Assembly: GCA_035531675.1 (NCBI GenBank)
Contig: DATKSL010000014.1
Span: 1 to 64,000 of the forward strand
Reading direction: 5' to 3'
From: JAJPIG01 sp035531675
GTDB taxonomy: Bacteria > Desulfobacterota > Binatia > Binatales > Binataceae
Length of the DNA: 64,000 bases
A model generated the notes under the pieces. The model was not told the DNA's origin. It did no database searches and saw nothing but the letters and a program-made list of their open reading frames with translations. The position numbers and the translations under genes are program-made. Position 1 is the stretch's first letter; each line of letters begins with the position of its first letter. This document shows, in pieces, positions 17,218-26,390 of this stretch.

Positions 17218-18768
17218 TCAGCTCCCGAGCCCTTCCAACGCGCTCTGTAGTGCGCCGGAGGCGCCCGAAATCGTCCGTGCGGTGGTCGAACCGAGCACCC
17301 GCTCGCGCGAGGCCAGCACCGCTGACAACACCGCCTGGCCATGTTCGGAGGCGACATGGATCAGCGCCGGATCGACCTCGATCCGATCCAGCGACTGCAG
17401 GCAGAGCAGGTCGCCGGCCGTGGTACACGGAAAGATCGCGCCGAAACTGAAGCCCAGCTCTTCGGCCGCCGAACCGAACACCGCGGTCAGCGGATCGGCC
17501 AGCGGCAGTTCGAGTCTCAGCACGTCGAGATTATGGCGATGCAGATCGTCCATCAGGTGGAAAATCTCGCTGATGAAGTCGCGGCCGAACGTTCCGACGC
17601 GAATTCTGGCGAAGTGCGCGCCGCGCATCACCCGCACGTCGAGCGCCGAGCGCTCGGCGATATCAGTCAGCGACACGCGCCGGGAGTCGCTCGGAATGAC
17701 CCGCTCGAGTCCGCACAAGGCCGAGATTTGCCCGACAATCTCGCGATAGACGGGCGGCGGAAAACTCTCACGCCGCTGGTCGGGCTGGAACGGAAAGTAA
17801 CAGGCCATCATCGCGTGGCGCGTATGCTGCTCTTTGTCGGGAATGCCGAGCATCGTCACCCGCGCTTCCTGGGCGGCGAGCAGCACGCCGGTCTCGATCG
17901 CGCCGTTCTTGAGCGAGGTCTTCTGACTCGCGGTATGCACCGTCACCGCCATCGCCAGCATCCCGCGCAATCCCGTGGCGCGGGCGCGGGCGAAAGTAAG
18001 CTCGGTCACGCGCTCGCCAATCCCATGACCGCGAAACTCCGGGTCGACCACCAGGAACCCGGCCACGCCCAGCGGATCGTCCGCCGCCTCGCGCGTCACC
18101 GCGTTATGTCCCACGATGGTGCCGTTCGGGGTCACCGCCACCATCGCCAGGTGCAGCCCGGCCCGTACCTGCTCGGCGCATCGCTCGGGATGGTAGATCA
18201 CCTCGTCGGCGAGCGGCGCGGATAGCCGATAAGTCCGGTAGAAGCAGCGCGTGAGTTCCAGCGCGTCCTCGGGCGTCATCTCCCGGTATTCGATCGCGGC
18301 GGCGGTCGGCGAGGCGGCGGCCGCCGCCTCGGCTTTGGGCGCGGGGGTCACCACCGGACTGCTGACAAACTTGACGAGCTCGCAGTGATTGCCTTCGCGG
18401 CCGCGAAACGAGGCCCGCAACTCGTCGGCGAAGCCGCGGCGCAGCAGATGAGCCAGCCAGCCCCGTGCGCCGGCCGCGGTGGTCTGCGCTTCGACCGGGC
18501 TGCCGACGTCGTGCACCGTCACCACGATCTCGCCCGCGCGCCGCTTGAGACTGACGTCGACTTCCGCACCCTCGCCCTCCGGGAAGGCGTGCGTGATGCG
18601 TTCCGCGCACAACTCCTCGACCGCGAAGCGAAAGCGGCTGGCCTCGATCGAACTCAGCCCGAGCGACACTGTCAGCCGCTCGATGGCCGAGCCGGCGGCC
18701 GGAACCGTGTCCAGGTTATGCGCGCGAACACGGAAGATCTCGCGCCCGCTCTCAGCAGTTTGTGCCAC
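17218..18768 (-). CDS. Anti-sigma-kinase-like (HATPase) domain fused to a GNAT acetyltransferase
   Basis: 516 residues from a GTG with AGGGGA five bases upstream. Residues 10-135 match the RsbW/SpoIIAB-type HATPase_c_2 fold: RFAVEELCAERITHAF is the N-box region and VTVHDVGSP the next ATP motif. The N-box asparagine that coordinates Mg-ATP is replaced by Glu56. After an Ala-rich linker (about 141-157) comes a GNAT domain (about 158-300) with VDPEFRGHGIGERV as acetyl-CoA loop. Residues 300-516 are a further alpha/beta region I do not recognise. A signalling protein coupling a phospho-partner switch to acetylation is possible. It is divergent in function from its neighbours and appears monocistronic. 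Confidence 0.75.
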   Translation of the reverse strand: MAQTAESGREIFRVRAHNLDTVPAAGSAIERLTVSLGLSSIEASRFRFAVEELCAERITHAFPEGEGAEVDVSLKRRAGEIVVTVHDVGSPVEAQTTAAGARGWLAHLLRRGFADELRASFRGREGNHCELVKFVSSPVVTPAPKAEAAAAASPTAAAIEYREMTPEDALELTRCFYRTYRLSAPLADEVIYHPERCAEQVRAGLHLAMVAVTPNGTIVGHNAVTREAADDPLGVAGFLVVDPEFRGHGIGERVTELTFARARATGLRGMLAMAVTVHTASQKTSLKNGAIETGVLLAAQEARVTMLGIPDKEQHTRHAMMACYFPFQPDQRRESFPPPVYREIVGQISALCGLERVIPSDSRRVSLTDIAERSALDVRVMRGAHFARIRVGTFGRDFISEIFHLMDDLHRHNLDVLRLELPLADPLTAVFGSAAEELGFSFGAIFPCTTAGDLLCLQSLDRIEVDPALIHVASEHGQAVLSAVLASRERVLGSTTARTISGASGALQSALEGLGS

Positions 18769-18793
18769 AGCCGTCCCCTTTACCGGCCATATT

Positions 18794-20092
18794 CTAGCGC
18801 ATCACCTGGCTCAATCCCCCCACCGAGCCGTAGCGCTTGACGTCGTCGTAATTCACGCCATCGACGTTGCGGCAGGCTTGGTTGGCGACCAGGGCTTTGC
18901 CGTCGGGCCCGGCGGTCGCGAAGAAGCTCATGTGGTTTTTGGTGATGTCCCACATGGTCTCGATCGAATTACCGGTATTGAACTGCGTGCCTTCGCCCGG
19001 GATCTCGCCGGCAAGCTTTTGCGAAGACTGGATTTTAATCAGCTTCATCGCCGGATTGTATAAATCTTTCCACGACAAATTGTAGGAATACTTGTCAATA
19101 TACAATATTTGTTTGCCGTAGCAGTACCCGGCCCGCTTCGACGCTATGCGCCGGGCGTCGAGCACGTAACTATCGCGCACTTCCCATTTGCCGACCACCG
19201 GCTTGGGAAACAATATCGAATAGTAATTAGCCAGCTTGCCGTAGAGTTTCGGATCGGAGTTAACCAACGCAAGGATCTGCTGGTCGTGGAGGTAATCCGC
19301 CTGGAAGCGCGCAATACCGCCGTTGAATCCCTCCAGATCGTCGGGGGTAAAATCGCCATTAGTCATCGGCGCGCAGCGCTGGTTCGGAGACTGGCGAACG
19401 ACCCGGCGCAGCTGCGGCACGTAAACATAGTCATCCTCGGAGTGCTCCGGATTATCATAGAACAGCGTGAGTATCTGGGTGTACTTATACTGCTCAGGCT
19501 CAGTGAACATTGCGAATTCGCTGAACTCGACTCCCTCCGCCTGCGGATCGGTAATTGGTCCGCCAGGGCGGCTGATGTGATCGAGCCGCCGGAAGACCTG
19601 TTCGACGCGAAAGCCGGAAATCTGGCCGGCGCTGTTGACCAAATACTCACGATCCGAGTTGCCGCAAAACAGATAGGGCATCGGCCGGTACCACATATTC
19701 GCCAGGATCTTGAAACCCTTGAGCGGATCGGCGGGGTTCGGAAACGGCAGGCCGGCAACGTAGCCCTTGAGCGCGTGTCCGCCGCTGGACGTGCCCACCA
19801 GTTGCACCAGATGGCTGTATTTCTTGGTATTTTCGCGATAGGCCTGTGATATCGGATAGTGACTGGTCGGCCCGATCTCCATGCGAAAGTCGGCCGGCAT
19901 CTTCCAGAAATAGGTTCCGCTGAACAGCAGCTCCATGCCGTGGGGCATGTATTGCTTGTATTGCCGCCAGTTCTTCATGGTGATCACGGTGCCGGGCGGA
20001 ATCGGACTTTCGCCCGGCGACGCGCCGCCGATCACGGGACAGGCGATTACCAGTAGCAGGGCCGCGAGTGCGGCGTATCCCCTCGTCAACAT
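18794..20092 (-). CDS. DUF1329 family exported protein
   Basis: 432 residues with GAGGTG four bases before the ATG. A signal peptide covers about residues 1-25 (cleavage near GGASPGE). The body resembles DUF1329, with VYVPQLRRVVRQSP, DDLEGFNG and WEVRDSYVLDARR, and a Tyr/Trp-rich beta-sheet character like LolA/LolB-type lipoprotein-binding folds. DUF1329 proteins are often found in gene clusters for degradation of hydrophobic compounds, including steroids and aromatics, but have no settled function. It lies downstream of the CarAa-like Rieske gene in the same direction with a 145-base gap. Confidence 0.82.
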   Translation of the reverse strand: MLTRGYAALAALLLVIACPVIGGASPGESPIPPGTVITMKNWRQYKQYMPHGMELLFSGTYFWKMPADFRMEIGPTSHYPISQAYRENTKKYSHLVQLVGTSSGGHALKGYVAGLPFPNPADPLKGFKILANMWYRPMPYLFCGNSDREYLVNSAGQISGFRVEQVFRRLDHISRPGGPITDPQAEGVEFSEFAMFTEPEQYKYTQILTLFYDNPEHSEDDYVYVPQLRRVVRQSPNQRCAPMTNGDFTPDDLEGFNGGIARFQADYLHDQQILALVNSDPKLYGKLANYYSILFPKPVVGKWEVRDSYVLDARRIASKRAGYCYGKQILYIDKYSYNLSWKDLYNPAMKLIKIQSSQKLAGEIPGEGTQFNTGNSIETMWDITKNHMSFFATAGPDGKALVANQACRNVDGVNYDDVKRYGSVGGLSQVMR

Positions 20093-20237
20093 TTGGCACC
20101 TCGGTTTATCACGTTAGGCATCAGCGCGGCCGGGCAGCATCGCAGCCGACCGCGCTCGCGTAATTGGTCGGTTTTCGTATACCGCTGACTACTCAGAAAC
20201 GCACTTCTGAAGATTTGATTTTATGGCCCGCCCGCTG

Positions 20238-21425
20238 TTAGCCGAGAAAGTCGGGCGGCTCCTGAATGCCGCGATTGTACTGCGAAACCAGCTTGCGCCA
20301 GCCGACGATGATGGTGTCCATCGAACACAGCACTTCCTTGTCCCAGCCCTTGCCGCTGCCGTACACCCGCTGCATCGCCTCGCGCGCGAAGATGTCGCGA
20401 TCGTTGAAGTCGCGCAGCGCGATCTTCTCGAAGGCGCTTTCGTACAGATACTCCGCCGCTTCGCGATCGTCCTCGTTGTGGCACGGATTGACTACCACTT
20501 CCCAGTACTCGTGATGCTGGTCGTCGGTCGGCACGTACCATTCATACTGCGCCCATCCCTGCAGCGGCCAGTTCTCGACCAGCAGCACGCCGGGCAGATA
20601 CATCGAGGTGCGTACCGGATAATCGACCCGGCCCCGCACCTTCATCTTGACGATCGGATTTTCCTGCACCAGCCGGTAGGCCGACTGATCGTAGTACATA
20701 TTCATGATGCCCTTGGGGCCGTTGGGCTCGTCGATCATCTTGACGGCCTCGGGCGTGAGCGGCTCAGCGCCCAGGTAGAGCTTGCGCTCGGTCGCGGCCA
20801 TCAGGATGTTGTCGTAGTGAATCAGGATATGGCCCGGGTCGAAGCCGTTTTCGACCGCCAGCCGCCAGTTGGAATTGGCCGTGCGATGAATCCCGCGCGC
20901 ATAGACGTCGGGGTCGAGCAGGTAACCCGGAGGATTCGGCACATCGGTAATTCGAATCGGCAGGTCGGCGGCGAGCGGCGGAACCGGTTTGTAATCCTCG
21001 TCGCCGACGAACAGGAAGATGATCCCGTTGACCTCCTCGACCGGGTAGGTGCGAATCTTCACCTGGTTGATGAGCGGGTCCTGCGGCGCGCCGATGATGG
21101 TCCGCAGCACCCCGTCCTCGAGCCCGTAGCAGAAGCCGTGGTACCAGCAGGTCATATGATCGTCGCTGACCCGCAGCGGCTTGTCGGACATCTTGACCCA
21201 TCGATGGAGGCAGCGGTCCGCCAGCGCGTAGACCTTGCCCCGCGCGCGGCGCATCACGATTTCATGGCCGGCGATCATCACGCCCTTGGTACCGCGCTCC
21301 GGCAACTCCTTGCTGAAAGCGGCCGGATACCAGTGGTTCTTGATACCCCAGGTCGCCTCCAGATAAGGCGCATATTGGCGGCTGGCGAGTGACTTTGCTG
21401 GAATCTTTCTTACGCTAGCTCCCAT
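20238..21425 (-). CDS. Rieske oxygenase, carbazole 1,9a-dioxygenase (CarAa)-like
   Basis: 395 residues. The Rieske ligands are Cys72, His74, Cys93 and His96 (RCLHRWVKMS and CWYHGF). In the catalytic domain ENGFDPGHILIH gives Asn193, Asp196, His199 and His203, and an Asp near 342-344 (FNDRD) is a candidate third iron ligand. The sequence around both sites resembles homotrimeric CarAa-type terminal oxygenases, which need no beta subunit. No ferredoxin or reductase gene is adjacent. The substrate could be a polycyclic or heteroaromatic compound, but nothing in the sequence settles it. The DUF1329 gene lies downstream. Confidence 0.9.
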   Translation of the reverse strand: MGASVRKIPAKSLASRQYAPYLEATWGIKNHWYPAAFSKELPERGTKGVMIAGHEIVMRRARGKVYALADRCLHRWVKMSDKPLRVSDDHMTCWYHGFCYGLEDGVLRTIIGAPQDPLINQVKIRTYPVEEVNGIIFLFVGDEDYKPVPPLAADLPIRITDVPNPPGYLLDPDVYARGIHRTANSNWRLAVENGFDPGHILIHYDNILMAATERKLYLGAEPLTPEAVKMIDEPNGPKGIMNMYYDQSAYRLVQENPIVKMKVRGRVDYPVRTSMYLPGVLLVENWPLQGWAQYEWYVPTDDQHHEYWEVVVNPCHNEDDREAAEYLYESAFEKIALRDFNDRDIFAREAMQRVYGSGKGWDKEVLCSMDTIIVGWRKLVSQYNRGIQEPPDFLG

Positions 21426-21516
21426 TTCCCTGCCTTCACAGCGCCATGAGGCGCGTTAGCCTTGCTTATAGCCGATGACGCCGGGGTCCGCCAACCCGAG
21501 CGCCGCGCGCGGACGC

Positions 21517-22860
21517 TCAATGCCGGCTTCGGTCCGCCGTCGCAAGCGTCGGGGACGACGACTTGACGCTCGCGGCGGCGCGGCCGGCGAGAAACCCGGT
21601 CGCCCACGCCCATTGAAAATTGTAGCCGCCGATGCGCCCGTCGCAATCCAGTAGCTCTCCGATCAGATAAAGGCCGGGCACACGTCGCGACTCCATCGTC
21701 CGGTAATCGAGTTCGGCCAGCGGCACTCCGCCGGCGGTGACTTCGGCGAAGTCCCAGCCACGATCGCCGATTACCGGCAACTCGAAGGCGACCAGTGCCT
21801 CGACCAGCCGGCGGCGATGCGCCCGCGGCAGTTGCCCGGCGCCGAGCGCATCGTCAATAGCGCACCAGCGCGTCAAGGCTGCCGCCAGCCGCTCTGAGAT
21901 ACGCTCCGCCAGCAGCCGGCGCAGCGTCATGCGCGGATGGGCCGCGGCGGCCTCCAGCAGCCAGGCCTCGGCGCTCTCGCGATTGTTGTCCGGGATAAAA
22001 TTGCAGCGCAGCCGGACCTTCGCGCCCGCCGATCGTAGTCGCGCCGCGATCCAATGCCGGCTCGCATCCATCACCACCGGACCGCTGATTCCGAAGTGCG
22101 TCCATAGCAGGCTCCCGACCCGCCGATCGACCAGCCGGTCGTCGGCGGTGACCGTGAGATCCACCTGGACCGAAAGCCCTGAAAGCTCGGCATGGAACAG
22201 GTTGCGATCGAGCTTCAACGGCACCAGCGCGGGATGCGTAGCGGTCACCGTATGGCCGAGCTCGGCGACGATCTTCCATCCGCTCCCGTCGCTCCCGGTG
22301 CGCGGCAGCGATCGGCCGCCGGTGGCGAGCACCACGCTATGCGCGCGCAGCTCGCCGTCGCGATAGTGAATGGCGAAACGATGCGGCCGGCGGTCAGATG
22401 CGCCGCCGGCGCCGGCTTCGATCGGCAGGCGCGCGATTTTCTCAACCCGGCGGCCGATGACGATCCGCACGCCGAGCTGGTCGCAGCGTGCGACCAGGGC
22501 GTCGACCACGGTTCGCGCCCGGTCGCTGACCGGGAACAGTTTGCCGCCCGCTTCGCGCTTGAGCCGCACGCCTATCGATTCGAACCAGCTCGCGGCGGCG
22601 CGCTGGTCGAAGGCGGCCAGGATGTTGCGGATCGGATGGCGCGAACCGTTGAAATCCTCGACCCCGACTTCGCTGTTGGTGATATTGCAGCGGCCGCCGC
22701 CCGAGATGAGAATTTTCGCGCCGATCTTGGCGGCCGACTCGAGAATCACGATCTCGATCGCGGAGCCGGCGGCGCGCGCCGCCTCGGCGGTGAAGATCGC
22801 CGCCGCGAGCCCGGCCGCACCGGCACCCACGATCGCCAGGTCGCACGCTTGCGCTGCCAT
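21517..22860 (-). CDS. HI0933/BaiN/YhiN-family flavoprotein
   Basis: 447 residues. An N-terminal FAD dinucleotide fold (LAIVGAGAAGLAAAI, about 8-22) is followed by the family signature KILISGGGRCNITN (about 49-62). FPVSDRARTVVDAL, VVLATGGRSLPRTGSDGSG and the C-terminal GRIGGYNFQWAWATG complete the pattern of the HI0933 family. BaiN of gut clostridia is a flavin reductase of 3-dehydro-4-bile-acid intermediates. Most homologues elsewhere are uncharacterised, so a redox role on an unknown substrate is all that can be claimed. It appears monocistronic, and a terminator for the small-gene unit lies directly upstream. Confidence 0.88.
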   Translation of the reverse strand: MAAQACDLAIVGAGAAGLAAAIFTAEAARAAGSAIEIVILESAAKIGAKILISGGGRCNITNSEVGVEDFNGSRHPIRNILAAFDQRAAASWFESIGVRLKREAGGKLFPVSDRARTVVDALVARCDQLGVRIVIGRRVEKIARLPIEAGAGGASDRRPHRFAIHYRDGELRAHSVVLATGGRSLPRTGSDGSGWKIVAELGHTVTATHPALVPLKLDRNLFHAELSGLSVQVDLTVTADDRLVDRRVGSLLWTHFGISGPVVMDASRHWIAARLRSAGAKVRLRCNFIPDNNRESAEAWLLEAAAAHPRMTLRRLLAERISERLAAALTRWCAIDDALGAGQLPRAHRRRLVEALVAFELPVIGDRGWDFAEVTAGGVPLAELDYRTMESRRVPGLYLIGELLDCDGRIGGYNFQWAWATGFLAGRAAASVKSSSPTLATADRSRH

Positions 22861-22919
22861 ACCGGTCTGATTGTAAACCAGTCGTGGGGAAGCGTCAGAT
22901 AGGGTTGTTTTGCCGATCA

Positions 22920-22970
22920 GGAAAAAGAGAGGCCGGGAGATTTAACATCCCCCGTTCATCCCGGCCCCTC
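22920..22970 (-). terminator. Intrinsic terminator of the small-protein unit
   Basis: On the minus strand GGGGCCGGGA pairs with TCCCGGCCTCT across a 20-base loop, with an 8-bp perfect core (22931-22938 with 22959-22966), and TCTCTTTTTCC follows. This is a rho-independent arrangement. It would end transcripts coming from the two small genes at 23.1-23.5 kb before the flavoprotein gene begins. Confidence 0.55.
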
Positions 22971-23023
22971 GTGGCGGTTGCAGCGCAGCGGTTGCGCCTT
23001 CTCGGGAATTATCGAAGTCCGTC

Positions 23024-23058
23024 GGCGGTGCACGCTCCCCCTCCGCGCGTGCACCGCC
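23024..23058. other. Perfect 12-bp hairpin in the 3' region of the small-protein unit
   Basis: GGCGGTGCACGC (23024-23035) is exactly complementary to 23047-23058, with an 11-base loop. It lies between the 43-residue gene and the terminator, so it would be folded in the same minus-strand transcript. No T-tract follows on either strand, so it is not a terminator by itself. It could stabilise the mRNA or form part of a structured RNA. Confidence 0.6.
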
Positions 23059-23143
23059 TCAAGCAGTTCAGCGATTGGAGGGCGCTTGCGTCGCCCTGAC
23101 GGCGAGGCGTTTATCGTTCATCAGGCGCCTGATGCCGATCGTC

Positions 23144-23275
23144 CTAGTAGCCGCTTATCCGACTGTACAAGACGGTCAGGAAATTCGGGATCAGCTCGGA
23201 ACCCAGCGCCTGACTGCGCGTCAGCGCGTCGCGGAACTCGCATAACCTCATGTACCAAATTGCGATGAAATCCAT
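23144..23275 (-). CDS. Very small protein, 43 residues, unknown
   Basis: A short frame from ATG at 23275 to TAG at 23144, found from its ribosome-binding site: GAGGAGAG lies five bases before the ATG. The product begins MDFIAIWYMRLCEFR, continues with a polar middle and ends LTVLYSRISGY. It could form one amphipathic or peripheral membrane helix at each end. It lies 33 bases downstream of another small gene in the same direction. No family is recognised. The case for it rests on the Shine-Dalgarno, the gene pairing and the downstream terminator. Confidence 0.45.
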   Translation of the reverse strand: MDFIAIWYMRLCEFRDALTRSQALGSELIPNFLTVLYSRISGY

Positions 23276-23308
23276 GATTCTCTCCTCGTGTTTTCAGTTC
23301 AGCTCGAG

Positions 23309-23515
23309 CTACGCCGCGGCGCCATGGGCCCCCGTTTTCGCGGAGCCTCGGCGCACCGTTGATGCGACAGTCCAGATCGCAGCCACTACCAGGAACGTCA
23401 GGCCGATGGTGTTGACGAAGCCACGCCCGAAATCGTTGGCAGCGAACGCGCCCAGCGTAAAGAACGAAAAGCTGACTATTGGCCACTCTTTAAGCCGAAG
23501 CAGGTCTGCGTTCAT
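23309..23515 (-). CDS. Small membrane protein, 68 residues, unknown
   Basis: An AGGAG-containing Shine-Dalgarno lies about eight bases before the ATG. After a short polar start (MNADLLRLKEWP) come two hydrophobic stretches (about 12-27 and 34-52) around a short loop with Asp and Arg, then a basic Gly/Ala-rich tail. This is a plausible two-helix inner-membrane protein. It is first in a two-gene unit with the 43-residue gene. I do not recognise a family. Confidence 0.5.
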   Translation of the reverse strand: MNADLLRLKEWPIVSFSFFTLGAFAANDFGRGFVNTIGLTFLVVAAIWTVASTVRRGSAKTGAHGAAA

Positions 23516-23801
23516 GGTTCCCTCTCCTGTCGCCCGTTTTTCCGGCTCCCTCGTGTAGCCGTTGCAATCGCTGTAAATGCATCTCGCGTGCCGGACGCAA
23601 CTGGGGACAAGGTAGCCGGGTTAAGCCGAGCCCGGCCAAATAGAGATCAAGCGGCAGGTGCCGTGAAAAATGGCGAGGTGCCAGGCTGGGTTGGCAAGTC
23701 TGGCAGTCAGCGTTTGCGGATCAGGCTGCGAGGCCGGGGGCAGGCTTGATGATTAGCCCGCAACGTCATCGTCGGGCACGACGACTGACGATTCGCCTTC
23801 T

Positions 23802-25247
23802 TCACGAACGCTCGATTCTGAGCCACGCGCGCCGCGGGATACGAAACTCCGGCAATCCCAGCTCGCGCCACAGGTCGAGCGCCCGCATCATCGTCTCGCG
23901 CGGCGGCAAGGAGAACGAACCGGCATCGATCTTCTGGGTCGCATCGATCACCATCTTGCTGCCCGGCGCCAGGCTACCGTCAGTGGTGCGGATCGACGGG
24001 TCCATGTAAAGCGGAAAATAGACATCGTCGATAATGACGGTGTCGCGCACCGGATTGAAGCACGAGTTCATCGCCCACTCGACGTGCGTCGGATCGCGGA
24101 TATCGACGTCGGCGTCGACCACCGTGACGCGCTTGAGCGGGGTGAGATCGGCCAGCATCCGCCCGACGCGTTTGCCGTGGCCGGGATGGCGCGGGGTCAT
24201 CGCCACCACGCCGTGGGCCAGCAGGCCGCCGAAAGTCAGATCGATATAGACGTCGCGCACCGTGCTCTCGCCGAGGTCGTGACGCAGCAGCTTCAGAATC
24301 ACGCCCGCGTTGGTGAGGCTCTGGATAACGGTGCTCTCGCTCGGCGGCATCTGGCTGGTGAGGCCGTAATAGATCGGATCGCGCCGATGGGTAATCGCCG
24401 TGATGCGGGCGCGGGGGCGCTCGCCCACCGGCCCCATGAAGCCGGCGAACTCGCCGAACGGACCTTCGTCGGCGGTCTCGCCGGGCAGCACCTCGCCCTC
24501 GATGATTATTTCCGCCGCGGCCGGAACCATCAGATCGACGCTGCTCGCCTTCACCAGATCGATCGGGCCGCCCTTGAGTCCGCCGGCGAAGCCGACCTCG
24601 TCGGTGCCGTAGGTCAGGTTGGCGACCGTGGCGAGATGGACCGCGGGCTCGGCCGCGATTACCCAGGCGATCGGCGCCGGCTTGCCCTGATCGAGATACG
24701 AGTGGACGCAGCGATAGCCGTGGCGGCCGGGCGAGAGATTGACTACCACGCTGCGGTCGTCGAGCACCTGGGTGCGGTAGACGCCCAGGTTCTGGAAGCC
24801 GCCGTGCGCGTCGCGGGTCACGACGATCGAGGTGATATACGGGGCGGCGTCCTTGCCGGGCGTCCAGGTCGGGATCGGGAGGTCGCCGAGCCGCACCTCG
24901 TCGCCGCGATGGACGACCTCCTGGCATGGCGCGACGGTCACGGTGCGCGGCGCGATCGGCTTGAGCAGCGCCTGCACCAGCTTGTCGTTGATACCGTCGG
25001 GCTCGACTTCCAGCGCCGCGGCGTAGGTCTGCGTCGACGCGCCCAGCGCGCCGGTGACCAGCGGAATCGCGGAACCCTTGACGTGGTCGAAGTAGAGGCC
25101 GAAGCGTTCGTCGTTGGGCAGCGCCTGGTACATCCACTTGGCGAGGCAGGCCGGCTCCCAGGCACGATCGACCGGCCGCGAGATCCGGCGTAGCTTGCCG
25201 CGGCGCTCCAACTCAACCAGGAAATCCTTCATGCGCTCGTAAGCCAT
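23802..25247 (-). CDS. UbiD-family decarboxylase (prenylated-FMN enzyme)
   Basis: 481 residues from the ATG at 25247, chosen because GGGGAG lies six bases upstream; a longer in-frame ORF starts at 25301. The family pattern is clear: MKDFLVELERRGKL at the N-terminus, NLGVYRTQV (about 155-163), SPGRHGY, and DEGPFGEFAGFMG (about 263-275), which holds the glutamates that act with a conserved arginine in UbiD catalysis. UbiD enzymes reversibly (de)carboxylate aromatic or alpha,beta-unsaturated acids with prenylated FMN made by UbiX. No ubiX is seen here. The divergent FAH-family gene 175 bases away suggests aromatic acid breakdown. Confidence 0.92.
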   Translation of the reverse strand: MAYERMKDFLVELERRGKLRRISRPVDRAWEPACLAKWMYQALPNDERFGLYFDHVKGSAIPLVTGALGASTQTYAAALEVEPDGINDKLVQALLKPIAPRTVTVAPCQEVVHRGDEVRLGDLPIPTWTPGKDAAPYITSIVVTRDAHGGFQNLGVYRTQVLDDRSVVVNLSPGRHGYRCVHSYLDQGKPAPIAWVIAAEPAVHLATVANLTYGTDEVGFAGGLKGGPIDLVKASSVDLMVPAAAEIIIEGEVLPGETADEGPFGEFAGFMGPVGERPRARITAITHRRDPIYYGLTSQMPPSESTVIQSLTNAGVILKLLRHDLGESTVRDVYIDLTFGGLLAHGVVAMTPRHPGHGKRVGRMLADLTPLKRVTVVDADVDIRDPTHVEWAMNSCFNPVRDTVIIDDVYFPLYMDPSIRTTDGSLAPGSKMVIDATQKIDAGSFSLPPRETMMRALDLWRELGLPEFRIPRRAWLRIERS

Positions 25248-25422
25248 AATCTGCTCCCCGCGGGAAAATCCGCAGTCGTCGCGGCGAAACGATCCAGCCA
25301 ATCTAGCGTACGGGGGCGCGCGGCAGAAAGGCTATCAGCGGAAACCGTTTCGGTTTTGCGGTTGCTTTGATAACCTCGGCGAGTTCGACCGGTTTGTGCC
25401 TGAAATCTCGAGGAGGAACACC

Positions 25423-26364
25423 ATGAAGCTGCTCTCTTTCGACGCCAATGGCGTGGTCCACGTCGGCGCGGCGGCCGCCGAGGGAATCGTCGACCTCACC
25501 CGCGGCCTGCAAACTACCCATCCGAAAATCAGCGGGGCCGACTCGATGCTGTCGATTATCGAGTCCGGGCTCGATATCGATACTATCGGCGCCGAGAGCA
25601 TCGCGCGCCTGCGCACCGACGGCAAGCTCGCCGGCTACCTGGTGGCCGATCCGAAATGGTTGCCGCCGATCGCACGCCCGCCCAAGATTCTGGCGCTGGC
25701 GCTCAACTATCGCACCCACATCGACGAAACCAAGCTGAGCTTCTTCGACGAGCCCATCATCTTTACCAAGTATTCCTGCAACCTGATTCCGCACGGCGCC
25801 CCGATCGAACTGCCGCCGTTTCCGCAGCTGGTCGACGAGGAGCACGAGCTGGCCCTGGTCGTCAGCCGCAACTGCCGCCATCTCCGGCCCCATCAGGCGC
25901 CCGACTATATTTTCGGCTACACCATCTGCAACGACGTCTCGGCGCGCGACCGTCAGCGCGAGCGGCTCAAGATGGGCCAGCCGTACGCCTACGCGAAAAA
26001 CTTCGCGAGCTTCTGTCCGATGGGTCCCTGGATCGTGACCGCCAAGGAGCTGCCCGATCCGCGCAACCTCAAGATGGAAGTGCGCATCAACGGCAAGGTG
26101 ACGCGCAGCGGCAACAGCTCCGGCATGGTGTTCGATCCCTACGAAATTCTCGCCTACTGCTCCGACTACACGCTGATGGAGGCCGGCGACATCATCTCGA
26201 CCGGCACCTATGCCGGCGACAAGCGGCTCACGGCCGGCGATACGGTGGAGCTCGAAATCGAGAAGATCGGCGTGCTGAGCAACCCGGTGGTCGCGGCGGG
26301 CGAGACGTGGCCGAACTTCACCACCGACAAGCCCACTGGGCCGCTGGTCCGGGAAAAGCGTTAG
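25423..26364 (+). CDS. Fumarylacetoacetate hydrolase (FAH) family protein
   Basis: 313 residues from the ATG at 25423, with AGGAGG six bases upstream; a start at 25396 is in frame but lacks this site. The N-terminal capping region is followed by the FAH catalytic domain: PPKILALALNYRTHIDE, the metal-binding acidic set EEHELALVV, then DVSARDRQ and ISTGTYAG. Family members hydrolyse C-C bonds of 2,4-diketo acids, isomerise or decarboxylate ring-cleavage products. Divergent from the UbiD gene, it may act on a product of aromatic catabolism. Confidence 0.92.
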   Translation: MKLLSFDANGVVHVGAAAAEGIVDLTRGLQTTHPKISGADSMLSIIESGLDIDTIGAESIARLRTDGKLAGYLVADPKWLPPIARPPKILALALNYRTHIDETKLSFFDEPIIFTKYSCNLIPHGAPIELPPFPQLVDEEHELALVVSRNCRHLRPHQAPDYIFGYTICNDVSARDRQRERLKMGQPYAYAKNFASFCPMGPWIVTAKELPDPRNLKMEVRINGKVTRSGNSSGMVFDPYEILAYCSDYTLMEAGDIISTGTYAGDKRLTAGDTVELEIEKIGVLSNPVVAAGETWPNFTTDKPTGPLVREKR

Positions 26365-26390
26365 ACGGCCGCGCCCGCGGGTAAGCCTCG

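Noticed and set aside
23250..23558. A 102-residue plus-strand frame over the small-protein locus
   Set aside because: It has no Shine-Dalgarno and is antisense to two frames that each have strong ones.
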